Source: Durusdinium trenchii | Taxonomy: Eukaryota > Sar > Dinophyceae > Suessiales > Symbiodiniaceae | Direction: 5' to 3' | Assembly: GCA_963970005.1 (NCBI GenBank) | Contig: CAXAMN010021363.1 | Coordinates: forward strand, 624,427 to 688,426 | Length of the DNA stretch: 64,000 nucleotides | Shown: positions 32,771 through 46,946 of the stretch, piece by piece | How the letters are laid out: every line of letters begins with the position of its first letter | Numbering within the stretch: the first letter of the stretch is position 1 | Translations under genes and position numbers: made by a program | The notes under the pieces: model-generated | Seen by the model: the letters and a program-made list of their open reading frames with translations, nothing else | Database searches by the model: none | What the model was told of the DNA's origin: nothing

Positions 32771-33860
32771 CTGCAAGGAACTGGAGGACTGGTCCCACAC
32801 CACCCAGGACCGCAAGTGTTCAGGAGAGTTGACCGGCAAGACTGAGCACTACAAAGCGGCTGACTAAATCTGCACTCTGATCGAGAATCTCATCTCTACC
32901 CTGTTTGGCCCACTGAAGTCCACCTTCGGCTTGTGGTTCCCGATCTTCAATGGCTTCTCCCAAACGCTCCTATCGGCATCTGAAGGATCTGTGAGTCGTG
33001 TTCCTCGTCCCTGCAGATCTTTCCGTCCCTCTTTCCCCTGCCTTCAGCGCCTGTTCCAATTTTGGAGCCTCGCCTCCCTGCACCAAGACCTGATCGCAAA
33101 GGCCGCTAAGGAACCAAAAAAGATAGAAAAAACGGTGCACCGCGGAACATGTCGCGAGGTAGTGGATCGTTGAAGCTGTTACCAGCCGCTTGGACAACAG
33201 TCGTGCAAATTCTGATCCACTTTGCCCTACACGTTCGGACTCTGTACCATTCTCCAACTGCCATCCAAAGCACAGTACCCCCCGGCCAAACGTTGACAAA
33301 GGCTTTGAAATTCACCTCGGTGCACAAAGAATCAATTTTGATCTCTAGCCTCCCGTGACTCACTGACTCTGTGCAAGGGAGCGACACACTTGTGTTGGCG
33401 CAATGCCCGAGGCAAGCTGCTCCAAATCGGGGTTTCACCCAAGCTCCTCAAAGCCTGCAGCGATTGTTTCCCGACTGTGCCCGCTCAGGTGGCACGGAGT
33501 CATTCTGATCGCACGCAACACTGACAACACAAGACATCGGTCCGTCCTGCTCCACTTGTTCCAGGCTGTATGGCTGCGATAGGCGGCCCATTCAGCTCTG
33601 TCACGCTGCAGGCCCTAGCAAGCCCTTCGTGAACTGAGAGGATGGAGAAATGCAAAGAACAGTCTTCTTCGATACTTGTTGCGGTGGATTTGGTGTGGCG
33701 CAGGCTTGTACTTACTATCCTCAGTGGTATGCTTGCACAAGGGTCGCGGGCTGCTCTTCGTCTTCTCTTGACTTGTTCTTATTTCCTTTTGGTTCTGCTG
33801 GTGGCCCCTGTGTTTTGCTGCTTCCTTGCTTTTCGGATTATCGTTTGTAACGACTGCTTC

Positions 33861-33932
33861 TCCTCCCTCCCTCCCTCCCTCCCTCCCTCCCTCCCTCTCT
33901 CTCTCTCTATCTCTCTCTCTCTCTCTCTCTCT
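33861..33932. repeat. (CCCT)n to (CT)n microsatellite
   Basis: Nine or so CCCT units followed by CT dinucleotides with one interruption. Confidence 0.95.
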
Positions 33933-36900
33933 GGCGGGCATGAATCGTCCCGGAGTCGTCTCACAGAGACCCAGCGGCAACTTCCCCTAAAGGCCGGAGA
34001 CCAAGGGGCAAAACAGAACCAATATGGGAGACTAAGATGGAAAAATGCAGACATCTGCCGGGGCAGGGACAAGACGAAAAGGACTGTGCAGGCATCCGCA
34101 AAATGCGGGAAGGAGCTAGGCAGAACGCTACCAGATGCGGGGCTCACTAAACTCAGAAGGCAACAACCACACACCATACTCTCCCAAGTGCGTCGGTCTT
34201 GTGCCAGATGTTTCCAGGGTGACAGTGGTAGAGCGGGCAAACATATTCATCTAAGACCAGATCTAGGCCGGTAGGAGGGAAGCGTCAAGGTTGGACTCAG
34301 TGCCTGGCGGAATGCCACCATTCTAAGTTTGTTGCGGTTTGTATTTTGTTGTGGGTGCCCCTTGCCTTGTTTATGTTTTTTGCTCGTTGTTACCGTTATA
34401 TAACTGTCGCATGTTGTGCTTCTTTGCTTCTTTGCTTTTGCTGGTGCCCGACGCTCTTACACTGTTCCTTGATTGGCTTTTCGTGATTCAGTCTTGTCCT
34501 TCCCTTTTCCTGATCAGAGAAACTTTCGTGACCGTGGCTTGGGGCAATGGAGGACTAGAACAGGGACAATGTCGAGTCCCATTGTTAACCCGTACACCCT
34601 CTTCAACGCTTTGGGAGGGCTTTTTCGACCTCCAAGGGTAACAAGACAGGCAGCGTGTTCCGCCCAATGGACATGGCCCGGACATGGCCCATTCGGCGAA
34701 GAGAATCATCCAGGTGGGTGACGGCATTTTGGTGAAAGCCCCATTTTGCCCTTCAAAGCTACGGCACCAAAGCTCCAGCGAAAGAAACATAGACCAGGGA
34801 GGGCATGCGCCAGGTGTACAAACCTACTTCGGTCAATGTGCCCATGTCGCCAGATGTCTTCCATCAACCAGCCCTTGGCATTTGGTATTTTTAGATGCTT
34901 TTTCTGCCTCTTGGTTTTGCCATTTGCTCTTCCTGGGTTCTGGTGCTTTTGTGCAACCCAAGTTTTGCGGCTGTCTCTTGTGTTTGTAAGACTCGCCGCT
35001 GAACGGGCCTTAGGGTTGTGCCAGCGCAGTGATTCCTGCTGGTACGGAGTGCGGTCCCCGAGCCAGTAACAACCTGTGCGACATTCTAGTTTAGTTCCAA
35101 AACACTCTACAGTTTTTATTACAGTAATATACATATCCGTTTGATGCTCTCAACTAAACCTCAAACAAGCAAAAAAAGCAAACATATCCCCACAAACTCA
35201 GGAATCCCGGTCTCTCTGTAGTGCATTTTTTGCATGGTGTTTTCTGCTTGGTGCTTTGGATATGTCAGTCTTGCATAAATTTGTCCATACTGCACACCCT
35301 GGTAAACACGTTTCTGCAACTAGGTAATCCTTCAAACCTCATCAAAATTCATTGTCTCGAAGGACTGCCTGTGAGCCAGAGTGCAAGCAGGTTTCAGAGA
35401 ATCTGCTCAGCCATAGTGGCCACCACAAATTGAAAAGTGGACTCTAATCAAAATGGAATCGTTTCTATGTATGTATATATATATATATAGTTGCTAGCTC
35501 TCGCTATAGCTGCAATTTGGGGATGCTCAACCCTCAACTGCAAACCCCCGAAGCACAATCTCTGAACAGGAATGTCGATGTGCATTGAAAGAGGCAAAGA
35601 CCTCAAACAACCCAAAAAAAGAAATATATATATATATAACTGAGGCCTCTGCAATCCAAGATAGCAATGCAAGTAGGAACCACCTGAGCTTGACCTGACA
35701 GACGCATGGCTTTACAATGGGCTCATGGCCATCAGCCGCGTGGTTGAAACTTCAGTTTACCATACCTTCTGTTCTTCCCACTCTCTTCGCACCCACGTCG
35801 TCTTAGTCTTGGCTGAGCTGGGCCTTGAGTCGTGTAGTTCTTGGCGCTGGCATGCCTCAATGGCTGATGGCTTTTGGCCGCCTTTGCTTGCAATTTGTCC
35901 CTCATATTTGCCCACAGGCCTGGGCAAGCAGCTTGTCGACTAAGCTCAAGAACTCAGGCCATCACCGAGGACTGGTAAGCGTGGTTTCATGTGCTTTCTC
36001 CTCGTCTGTGATCCAGCATGCTCAATGTGCTTCTTGGTGGGTCTGTGTGGTGATTCTAAACCAATTTTTCGGATAATCTTGTAAGGTGCGCATTTCAATG
36101 AACTTGAGGTTGATCATGAGTGTCGGTCAAGCTGTCCAACGGTAGGACATGCTGCAAAGGATTTGGAGAGAGCATGTCCATATTGTGGGGGGCTAGCTCA
36201 ACTCGTTCCCCCGTTTCGGGAGCCAAGATCCAACCAAGATCTGCATCAAGGCGACCAGCACTTGCTAAAAACCACTATAACCACGCTGCAGTCGCTCAGC
36301 CCAAGTGAATGGCAAGTCAAAACTATGTTATATACGAAGTTGAAAACGGGAAAATCCGCAGCACAAAAGCGGGAAACCTTTCATCCACAAACAAAAAGTA
36401 AAAGGACCGGGGTACAGCCCCTTTGACACCGTGTTTGCTGCACCTGAGGTTCGTGATACATTTGCCCCATCAAGGCGGATACCAATGTGGTGACATGGAA
36501 AAGTGGAAATGCTCGCTGAGCACTCCCTGAGCCACCACACCAAAGTACCCTGCATGAAGCAAAGCAAAAAGGTTGCAAGTGGTTAAATCTTCTAAGCCCA
36601 CTTGAGAGTCGGCAAGGCCGTCTTCCAGGATCGACCCGCCGTAGTCTCAAGCAAGCAGACACTTGAACTAGAAAATCATGGGCTCTCACAAGCCAGCTCT
36701 TTGGGTGCCTAGGCTGCCCTTCCTGAAAAGCAAATGACTTGGCGTACATTTTACAGCAAGAGGTTCTCACTCATGTGAAACACTGCTCTTGGAAGGCGGG
36801 TTCCAGAGGCACCGTCTAGACGCAGCTAATTCTTGGTATTTGGTATTCTCAGAATGGTCAGAGTCACCGATGGATCGTTTCCTCGAGTGATCATCCTGAG

Positions 36901-37160
36901 GAGCCATTTCAATGTCCAGAGGGCCTCTCCAGAGAGGGCCTTTTTTGGATAGATTTCAATCTGAGGCTCGGGCCCAATCTCCACATCAAGCTGAATATGT
37001 CGTTCGCTCAGGCAGGAGTGGCCTTACATCTCAGTAAAACTGAAGGTCTGAGGTGGCCTTTCATCTGGGCTCTGAGCAGAGGAGATGGAGAAGCCACCAG
37101 TCTTACACCTTAGCCACGTCCCAACATCTGCCACCAATCGGTGCCTCAACCAGGTCATCC

Positions 37161-37205
37161 CTCCATCCATCCATCCATCCGTCCGTCCGTCCGTCCATCC
37201 ATCCG
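37161..37205. repeat. (CCAT)n (CCGT)n tetranucleotide repeat
   Basis: CATC units, four CCGT units, then CATC again; an internal point-mutated block that has itself expanded. Confidence 0.95.
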
Positions 37206-40200
37206 TGCTCTTGGTTTTACTACTTTGGCCCTGGCCTTCCATCTGTTCCATCTCCAGTGAAGCTCCTCTGAGCTCCCGCGCAGGCGCAAGGCTTTCACCA
37301 AGCTCTTCCGCCAGGCCTCACAACCTCCGCCGTTCACGAAGGCCCTCCGCGTCCCTCCGACGGCACCATCCCTCGGGGCACGACTGGAGAGATACGACCC
37401 TGCATCCGCGGCATCGTCCGAGGCATCCGCGGCGTCGGCGGCCTGAAAAAGAAGAGTTGGATCAATCGCATGAGAATCCCGAGCGCAAGTGATGGTCGTA
37501 AAAAAATGCTTGAAATGCTCTCACACAAATGCATTCATGGCATTCGCTTCCTCCAAATGGGCTGTGAGGCAGAGGTATTCGCTCATGATCACGCGGACGC
37601 TGTCCTGTGAATTTGATATGACTCTTAGTCGAAGTCAAAGTCAGCCGCTGAACCCTGAAAGGGCAAGGAAACATAGCTGGCACGAAGAGCCGTCTCAATT
37701 CCATTCAATGCACGCTTGGTGGTTCAAACAGCCGTCCTGCTGCACAAGTTCCTTGTGTGTCTCATCGATGTGTTTCCTTAGAATGTCATGAAGAATTGCC
37801 CCAGCTTTCTGAAGTACAAACTTGTCGCAAAAAAAAGATCCCAGTGACAAAGTGACAAGGACTTACAGTACCTAAAACTTGAGATGGACCCTTTATCAGA
37901 GACCTTGCCCAGAAATTCCATGGACACTGGCAAGTGCTGCTCAGGGCATCAAGGCAACCCCGCTCCCAACAACATATGTATATGTGTATATATATATATA
38001 TTATATTCCTATTGTGTATGGCGCATGTCAATACAATGAGCATCAGAAACTGGGAAATGGCGTGACAAAATTTTAAGGCAGACCTGACACTACGGTGAGT
38101 CATGTTTCCCATCCCACTTTCCAACCAATGCGCCACCAAGCATGGCTGCCCGGGTCTGCATCCCGTGCACGTGCCAATGCATCCAGAGCAGGCCTAATTT
38201 GTTCATGCCATGCAGAAGCTGGAATGTGCTGGAGCCGTCAACAACGCTGATGCTCAACAAGAGAATCAGTCTAACAATTGGAATGAACCCAAAATACGAT
38301 AAAATGCTCACAGGGCTGCTGTGGCACATCAAACCGAATATGATGTTGATGTGCATCTTCAATCTTTGTATTGCATTGCAACATGCATCCCTCCTTACCA
38401 GGCCTGATCCTATCATCTTGCTCGTAGCTCCAACGACCTTGGCGAGGAGCATAAAAATCACAACTCAATTGAAACAGGACTTGAGTTCCCGAAATCAATG
38501 GAAGCAAAGGAAGGAATACTCAAGCTGGTTTCCTCAGCCCATTGCTCCTGGCACACAGGAGTCGCAAGAACCTCGTGACGAGGGGTGTCTCGACACGGTT
38601 GCCAAGTTTGTGCCTCTAAGGCGAGAGAAAAACAACGAGAAGGTGCCGATAGCCTGCTCAGATCACAGTTGACTGTGCCCTCCTTACCTCTTCGGTTGCC
38701 TGCCTTTTGGACATTCCCAAGGCCACAGCTCAATAGCATCGCTGCCCTTCCTGGCCACCTTATTGAGGACCTCATCGCCACATGTTCGCTGTCCGCCAAA
38801 ATACATAGAATACAATCTCCAATAGAAGGAAAGCCGCTTCTATCAACCTTCAAGTCACTGTATGCAGCATGGGTATGTACATATACACATACATAAATAT
38901 ATATATATATATATGTGCGTGTATAATCACCCGGCTTGATCATTTCCAGTGTTGCACCTGCAGTGTCCATCAAGGGTTATGGCCGCCATGGCCCAAATCG
39001 TCAAGCTTTGCTGTTCACTCAGGACTTGGCTTGGCACAACGAGTCATCAATGTGAGATGTCTCCAGCAAAATCAACGGCCTGCAACGTTCGAAAATCTCG
39101 CATACGCTGAGTTAATGTTCATACTTCAATCGCGAAGCTGAGTTAACAACGTTCAGCTTCACATGTTGGGACACTTCGGTGACAACAAAAACAATGATCT
39201 GAGGCCTCGCTTCTTCATCGTCCATGAATATCTTCATGATGGGCCTGACCTGGTGGCTTGTGCAATGACAGTCAAAACGGTGCCAACAGAAAACCGAGTC
39301 TGATGCCAAGTGTGGTCGAATAATGTACCTCTGCAGGTTCAAGGTCAGGTCAACTAGTGTAAGCCCCGTTCTCATCCCAGAGTGAGCAAAATGATCTATT
39401 GTACTGTATGTAAATCCATTGCCCGCAGCGCGCATTGTGACCCGCACAAATAAATCAATCCACCGATCTCAGCTTCTCACGTAAAACTTGGTTCCTCCTT
39501 CGGGTGAAGCGTAAAACCTGAGGGTGATGGGGTGAGCACACCAAACAAATACAACAATAGAGACGAGCACATCTTTGTTCATTTCAGATGTATAAGCCCT
39601 GTACAGTTCCTATACTACCGATGATGGCTTGCTGTACCAACTGACCAGCCATGTACAGAAGTCTCTGGTCAGAACACATCTAGGCGCCAACCATAAGTTC
39701 TGTAGAGCAGCATGTTGGACCTTCACCAGCTGGAATGGCTAAGTGATTGCCGGAGCTTACAGTTCTTCAAAGGGATTTGCTGTCTCTTGTGGCTCCAAAA
39801 TCAACTTACCTGGCTCCATAGGTGGTAAATAGTTCTTCACCAGGACTATGGGCCTCAGAGTGCCGCTGCAAACATCAGGACGCGCGCGCGAGCAAGTTGT
39901 TGACTACTTTCCTCTTATATCCAAGCTGGAAAGTGCGGGAATTGCACGCTGAGGACAAATGGGCTGCCCACCCGGACAGCCGTCACAATCATGGCCTCTG
40001 CCTGGAGGGCTGAGGGGGTTGAGCAACTGAAATCCCTCGAACCTGGATTGCTGGATTGAAGATGGGTCAAAGTAAACAACACCAAAACGCTACAGTAATT
40101 TGTTCATCTCGGCATGCCTACTGTCCACAGCATTGACAAAAGCCCTCGAGGTGAGATCGGTAATGCTGGTGCGGCCTCTGCATCCCAGCTCCACAAAACT

Positions 40201-41329
40201 CCCGGAGTCAAGGTGGGCGAATGGTTGAGTCTCAGTTCAGCAACTGCTATCTTATCTTCCTTTATATAGTTTCCTTCCTGTCCATGGGCTCGAAGCATCG
40301 TGTGTAAGTCTCCCACAGGTCTGCCACTGGCACCAGTGTCGTGTCCACACCTCAAGACAGTACCCCACAGAACGTGAACCACTAAAGTTATGCCAACCGC
40401 CGGCCGCTGATGTTTTACAGGTTGAGCGCCTGAAAAATTAAAAAGAGAAGACTTTAAGACAATTTGTCGACTGCGGCGGCTGCGTGTTCCCGAATCTGAA
40501 ATGCACACCAGTGAGGGATGGAAATTGTTCGGTGGGGTTATTCCGACCTCTTCTTGGGCGGCCTGGGCCTCCTTGGTCCTTAGCCCTGTCAAGAATCAGC
40601 CAGTGCAAATTCCCACCCATCTCAGAAACAGATCTGGGTGACCAGCATGTCTGGAAGACCCTGGTTTGCCTTGGCACCAGGACACCGGGCACTCACCTCT
40701 TGGGTTTCAACGGCTTGGGCGGCCAAACGCGCTCATGCGCGCACGCAAGAACATCTCTGCCTGGCTTTTCCAGCTCTTGCCAAGTTCTGTCATAAGCTGA
40801 GGAAACTTCGGAAACCTCACCAAAACCGTCTCGCCTCCACGTTCTCCGGCATGCCTGCAGCCTCACTCGACCTGACTTGAACTCAAAAGAAAGAGAGCTT
40901 CATGCTGTCAAACCGTGCCATGATCCACCAAGCCCCATCACCCCCTCTCCGCCTCAGCATGGTCTCGTGCAAGCTCATCAGGTCAGTGGCCTGAGAAACC
41001 GACCGGTTGGGTCCCAACAAGGTGCGGGTTCCCTCGACCAGGCTGGGTTGAGCCACATGGCCTCATTCTTTGAACACAGCCTTAAAAAGGGTTCCACTCT
41101 TTGCACACGGCATGAAAGACATTTTCGGTGCATGGCACAAGCATGCCTTTTGTTTGCAATCTTGTCTGCTCGGAAATGCACACGCAATGAGAATGAACCA
41201 AACATGAGCCACGGATAGAAAGAACAGGCTTCACCGTCATGGCTTATAACTTCTCGCAGTCCTGGCTAACTTACAAGCAGGGACGCTTGTAGGCTTAACA
41301 CATGGCCTGAAGCTTCTTGTTTGTTGAAG

Positions 41330-41459
41330 GCATGTGAGTGGATCATCAGGCATACCAATGCCTACCTCAACTCTGCGGCGCCTCCTCAGAAACTGAAGAA
41401 CACACCTCGTGTTCACGAGCTCTGCCGGCAGCTGGACACCCTGGCGCCCACTTAGTTGA
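41330..41459 (+). CDS. Exon-like segment, unknown product
   Basis: Follows acceptor TTGTTGAAG with G after it. About 43 codons read as normal protein (CEWIIRHTNAYLNSAAPPQK and VHELCRQLDTLAP) before a TAG. No partner exon or family recognised. Confidence 0.3.
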
Positions 41460-42289
41460 GCAAGCTTCTTCTGGCGTGCAACTTTTGGAGCGGCTGCTTC
41501 CAGTAGACCAAGTCAATGGAAAAAGTGTCCGCTGCGAGGAGGCCCTGGACAAGACTTCTCGGCACTCAGCACACCGCCCACCGGCGAAAGCCGGGAATGT
41601 CTCCACAATCCAAACTCTCTGGGCGACTTTGTGCAACGAATGAAGGCTCTTTCCGCGGGCCACATATATCCATTACATGTGGAGCCGGAGCAAAACCTCC
41701 AGTGTGCGAGCACTATTGCACGCTCTCGCACATTCCACCAAATGATTTTATGATGTACTGCCAGCTTGGCCATCAAACTCACTCATTCCTTCTCGAAGGA
41801 ACAAAGCAACAAGTCCATGAAACACAACTGACCCAATCTGTTTTCTGACTTCCTTTAGCCTCCAGCCATGTCAATGAAGTACTCAGCCTCCTGGGATGGT
41901 GTCAAATCTCTCCGCCTCCGAAAACATCCAAAAGCCGGAAAAGCCATGGAAAATGGAAACATGTTCAAAGCACTGCTCAATCTAATCTGGAATAGACCAA
42001 TAGATTGATCTAGATTGCATCTTGAACTGCTTGTGGCCATAGCTGTTGAGGGTGGCACATTTCAGCCGGACTGCAAGCAGCCAAGCGGAATGGATGATAT
42101 GAAAAATCCTGCCAGTTTGTTGCGGGTCTGTGATGACATGTTCAAGCCTCACACACACGCACACAATATATAGATATATACACATATAGACATTGCCGCT
42201 GGAAATCAGGAAATCCCCAGCTCCTCTGTCAGAAGAGTGTCGGCATAAGCTTCCCACACCTGCGCAACACAAAAGAATCCAACCCAAAA

Positions 42290-42750
42290 AAAGGCCTTCT
42301 GCTTTTTCGCAAAAGTCTTCTGCCTTGCGTTGGCCTTCCGTTGCCGTCCAGCGACGAAAGGCACTGCTCGCCTGGTCGCCCGTCGCGGACGAGATCAGAG
42401 GTTCGCGAGACTCTCTCGGTCCGCCTGGAGGTCACCGGAGACTGCTCGGTCCTGGTCGGCTCGACCGGTCGTGGGTCTGCCAAATCAAGATGGGTCCGAT
42501 GAATGAGTCGGGTCTGAACCTGAGCATCGGCCAGCAAGCGGGCCACGAAAAAGGCGTGCAGCGCCTCCAGACCTAGGCCATGCACAAATCCTGCATTGGC
42601 CAAAGCTTCGGCAGGGCGGCATCTCTTCATGAACAGCCTGCGACTTGCGTCAAGAATCCTCCACCAGAGCTGTTGACTGAGGTCACCGATTTCATTCACA
42701 AGAAAGGGGAGGAAAGGAATGTCATGGAATCTGGAAAACAAATCCAAAAT
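42290..42750 (-). CDS. Exon-like segment, unknown product
   Basis: About 140 codons of minus-strand frame with good protein character: LWWRILDASRRLFMKRCRP, then EALANAGFVHGLGLEALHAF, then an Arg/Thr/Ser-rich tail. Borders unknown. It may be an exon of an unrecognised gene. Confidence 0.35.
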
Positions 42751-43245
42751 AGATATATGGGTAATTATGGGTTACATGGACAGATTCGACAAAATGCGTT
42801 ACAGTAATCGATTCCACCCAACGCAATGCTGTCTCGGGTGGCCACGACGTAGCTCCGGCAACGAGCTCCTTTCAGGGCTGATGCCGTCACTTTCATGCCG
42901 GGCTTTGTTTCATTGTAAGCTGAGGCAATCACGATCTGGCGGCCTTGATGGAATGTCACCCCAGGAGGTTGAAATAAAATCTCTCGAAGCAACTGCATTG
43001 AAACTCACAAGCTGCACTGCATGCAGTGAATGCATTTAGCCAGGCCGCTTCGGCAAGAGCAGGGGCTGCTTTTTCCACAGAGGGTGGCCTAAAGAGATGG
43101 ACTTCTGCACCATAGTGCGGTAAAAAAAGAAGGAAGAAAAAAGGTGAGAGCCTCTTTAATAGGGCCTCTCCGGTTTGTACTGAAAAAAAAGCACCTCACA
43201 AGCCTGATTCCAAGTCCCTTCCACTCCAACTTTGATCCATGCCGT

Positions 43246-43280
43246 GCTCGCTCTCGCTCTCGCTCTCGATCTCGCTCTCG

Positions 43281-43334
<54 letters not shown>
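43246..43334. repeat. (CTCG)/(CT)n microsatellite
   Basis: CGCTCT units grading into a long CT run. The flanks 42760-46140 hold no gene I can support. Confidence 0.95.
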
Positions 43335-43336
<2 letters not shown>

Positions 43337-46142
43337 GCTTGGTTTCTCTGCGTGATGTGAAACGCGCTGGGAATTCGGATCAGTTCCTCAGGACCAAAAA
43401 AAAAGTGAACAAATCATGTCCACAACCTTTGTCACTTCACTCGATTGGACCAAATAACAATTATATACTGTAACCAAATCACCGCACCTCCCCCTCCTCA
43501 ATTGCTTCCACTGCCACCAAGCCGGGAATGTTCAATGGTGGGACCTCACACATCATGAAAACATTGTGTTTCAAGGATTGTCTTGAGCAACTGCTATGGG
43601 ACGACTGAGCTGAGGTTCAAACGCAGCCTCGCTTAATCTTTGGGCTCACCTGGTTCTTACCGCTGCAGTTCATGTCGGTTCATGTAGCCCCGGTTTTTGG
43701 ATGAAGGGGCAGCATCAATCGTACTATTTCCCAGGAGTCGAGGACGCCAGCAGCTGCCCTACCTCCAAAAGCAAAACGTCCCTGCTGTCTGGCAAACTTG
43801 ACGCGGCTGCTGGGAACTCCGGCAAAGCACCCTGCCCCTTTCGCAGCTGCAAAAAGACGCTCGACTGCAGCCTCCAGTAAACTCAATGTGGCCGGAAGTG
43901 CAAATCTGGTCTTGATTTTCATCATCAATGGGGCACTAGTACTTCCCACTTGCTCAAACATTCCCAGCTACCAATCAACCTGCTGCAAAAAATACGCCGT
44001 AGAAACCACCCAGCCAAAAGAATCCTACCCTGCCGCCGTTGACCACTGTGGCCTCTACATCCAGGCCCGCTTCACCTCACCCGCCATGCTCCAATTGGAT
44101 AATCTGGATCAAAAACCCTGTTAACCCCGCAGTCTGTTGAGACCGCAAGTCCCCCAAAGAATCCCAGGCCGCCGCTGGAAGTCTTAGCCAGATCTGCCAT
44201 CACTGCCAGGTTGCTCTTTGGATCCTGCCGATCTTTCTCTTGTGGCACTGCAGCTTGTAAAGCAGAAATTCAGGGAAGTGTGCACCAGCGCAAGCAACAA
44301 ATTGCAGTTTTCACCTGTTTCCAAAGCCGTGAAGCCTTTAAGTATGTCACCCCGAAGGGGAGACACAAATTTCATCTTCTCTCATTGCTGCCCCCAAGCC
44401 ATCCAGCAAGCATAAACTAGTCAGTCCAAGCCAAGGGCAAAGCGGTCCCGGGTAAACTTGGCCCTGCCATAACGCAATGGTCCGGAACATGCCACAGTAA
44501 AGCAGGACTGCACAAACAAATTTGTTTAAGGCCCCAGTTCTGAAAGTGTTTCGCGACATTGATGCTGGAGCTGCACACTGCACACGACAAGCCCTAAAGT
44601 GGGAACTTCAGACTCAAAGAACTACCAGTAACTACCACTACCAAGTACACTACTATGCACCTAACACATGACCCCCGTCTTGACACAAGCTGCGAACGGC
44701 CAAAGTCCAAAGCAAACGCGGCACTCGGCTCCGCTCTGGGTGCCCCGTCGTCCATTGCTCCTCTGTCCGGACCAGCTCCACAAGGTCCCCAGGACTGCGA
44801 AAAGAAACGAATGATGCGTTGTTCAAAAAATACGATTAAAAAATATGAAAAATACACGCCTGGCGTACTCCGGGACGCACAACTGCACCTGGAGGCCGAT
44901 ACATAGAAACACTGTTGGAAACCCTGACGGGAACGCGTCAGTCATGGACACCTGCTCGTCGTCAGAAATAGTGACCTGCAACTTTGTCTCCCCAGGCCTC
45001 AAGGCGACCAACAAATCTGCTGCCAAGCAGCCAATGAACAATGCTGCTAGCAATATTGCCTGCTACCATTTCACAATCTGTGGCAATGACATCACCATGG
45101 ACCATGGGCCATATTGATCCGAGATGCTTCACATGGGCCGGCACCAGCAACTGGAGCTTGCAATCGTCATCACCTCCACGCAGGATATGGATAAAGTTTG
45201 AGTCTTTGTCAACCAATTCTCAGGCCTGGAGCGTGCAATTTTTTGCTGTCCATGTCATAGACGGGTTGGCTCCTGACTGGGTACTGGCAATAGCTGACGC
45301 CAAACACAGAAGATATTGTCGCACGAAGCTACTGGGCGAGGCACTTTAGCACCACACACGTCCAAGGACCTCCGGACACTTTGCTGATACGGATGCGATC
45401 ACCAGCCTCATCAGAGTGCCGAGCGGACCAACTCCGCTCAAAGAATGCCGCACAGTGCCCAATGGGGTCGGGAGTGGGGGATACCTTTCCACAGGCTTGG
45501 ATTTTTTTGCGCTTTCGGAGTTGGAGCGTACTTTCAAGAATTGTCCGTCGTTAGGACTGGGGTCCCAACAGCAGCTTCCATTGGAACCAAAATGTGCAGT
45601 TCCGATTCATCATCCACATCAACTGCCAACCTACATCAGCACAAAAATGCGGAAGCAAACAGCCAACAAGAGCAAACTGTCCACGCTAAAATCTTTGTAA
45701 GAGATGGGCTTGGTGATCCCAGGACGCGCATTCTTGGGCACTTCCACCACAACTTGCAGCCTGCTTGAACTCTTGGTTTGGCAGACCAAGCAGCGCATCG
45801 ACAAACACAGCTTCAGACCGCACCTTTTGGGCAACTGCAACCCAGTTTGGCCATCAGGCGGCGCACCCATCGCGGATGACTCACAGCGCTAAGAATCCTT
45901 TTAAGAAATCTAGTATCTAAAAATTGCAGGGAGGCCGGCCCCCACATTTGCCCCCATGAGCAAAAAAGTTGGCATGGGGAACAAAAACCTCCGTGTCACT
46001 CACACACGCAAATAACATTGTTCTTGCGACTCAACACATGCAAACTGCGCCTGGATTGATAGCATGCATCAACCTACACAATGGTTGCATGTAACAAGCG
46101 CTCAGCCAACAGCAGGAGAAACAGTGCATAGGCGCCGACACG

Positions 46143-46174
46143 AACAAACAAACAAACAAACAAACAAACAAACA
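46143..46174. repeat. (AAAC)n microsatellite
   Basis: Eight AACA units. 46175-46822 shows no gene. Confidence 0.95.
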
Positions 46175-46822
46175 GATCCCTGAATAAAAATATTTGTTTG
46201 CAAATGCCGTTTCTTTCCACAAACATGCGCTTGCTCCATCATATCAGGCATGTATTTGCATGATATGCTCTCAAAAAATCAAGGGGCGTTTTCGACACAC
46301 CAACGTCCGGATCATAGCGTGAAGGCATCAAGCAGATTTCCACGGAAGGCACATAATCAAACAGGTCTTGACACCCGAAACAAAAACAAAAAATGAAACC
46401 CGAAGCACACCCCAAACACACCTTAAAGAAGCGAAACCCGAAACCAAACCCATTTTTCAGGTTTTCCTCGAAACAGAACAGTAATGAAACCCCCCTAAGG
46501 AAACGGGGGGCGTATAGCGCAATTAATTAAATGCATGAACCCTTTTCAAAAAGGATAACGGCTGATAAACGGTCCAATGACCCCTGTTGAAATTCACCCA
46601 CTCAAACTGCCCCCCATGTTGTGTCCTTGGAAAGACTGAATGGGGCACCACAACGACACTGTAAAATCTTTGTTAGGCAGCAAGATCCAACAAAATTATA
46701 GGCGAATTTCCGGAAAGTAACACCCAACAGTCGGATATGAAAAGGAACCAGCCTTGATTCGGCAAACCACCCTTGAGTTCAGTTTTTTGTTCGCGGAGAA
46801 AAACGCAGTGCGCCCGTTTTCC

Positions 46823-46912
46823 CAAGGCTGATCTTGGGCCACTCATCGGCCGGTTGGTTCATGAACAAAGTGTCTTGACATGTGGGTGCTCTTCTATGCA
46901 AAATGCCGAACA
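46823..46912 (-). repeat. 3' LTR of element 2, 90 bp
   Basis: Same 90 bases as 54827-54916. Preceded in element sense by a purine tract. Confidence 0.85.
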
Positions 46913-46920
46913 CCCCACCT
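46913..46920 (-). other. Polypurine tract of element 2
   Basis: Minus-strand AGGTGGGG immediately before the 3' LTR; short but correctly placed. Confidence 0.6.
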
Positions 46921-46946
46921 GAAAAGTGATACGCTAGTGGCACTTT

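Larger units (their letters stand above)
32830..41300. other. Mostly non-coding stretch with microsatellites
   Basis: Contains (CCCT)n/(CT)n at 33861-33932, (TA)n at 35473-35490, 35624-35639, 37984-38003 and 38896-38914, and (CCAT)n/(CCGT)n at 37161-37205. Open frames are numerous but show no coherent domains or linked splice sites. One weak protein-like minus-strand stretch near 33040-33110 could be an upstream exon of the RNase H gene. No RNA gene was seen. Confidence 0.5.

Noticed and set aside
35473-38914. TATATA runs as TATA-box promoters
   Set aside because: They are simple (TA)n microsatellites with no gene placed downstream.
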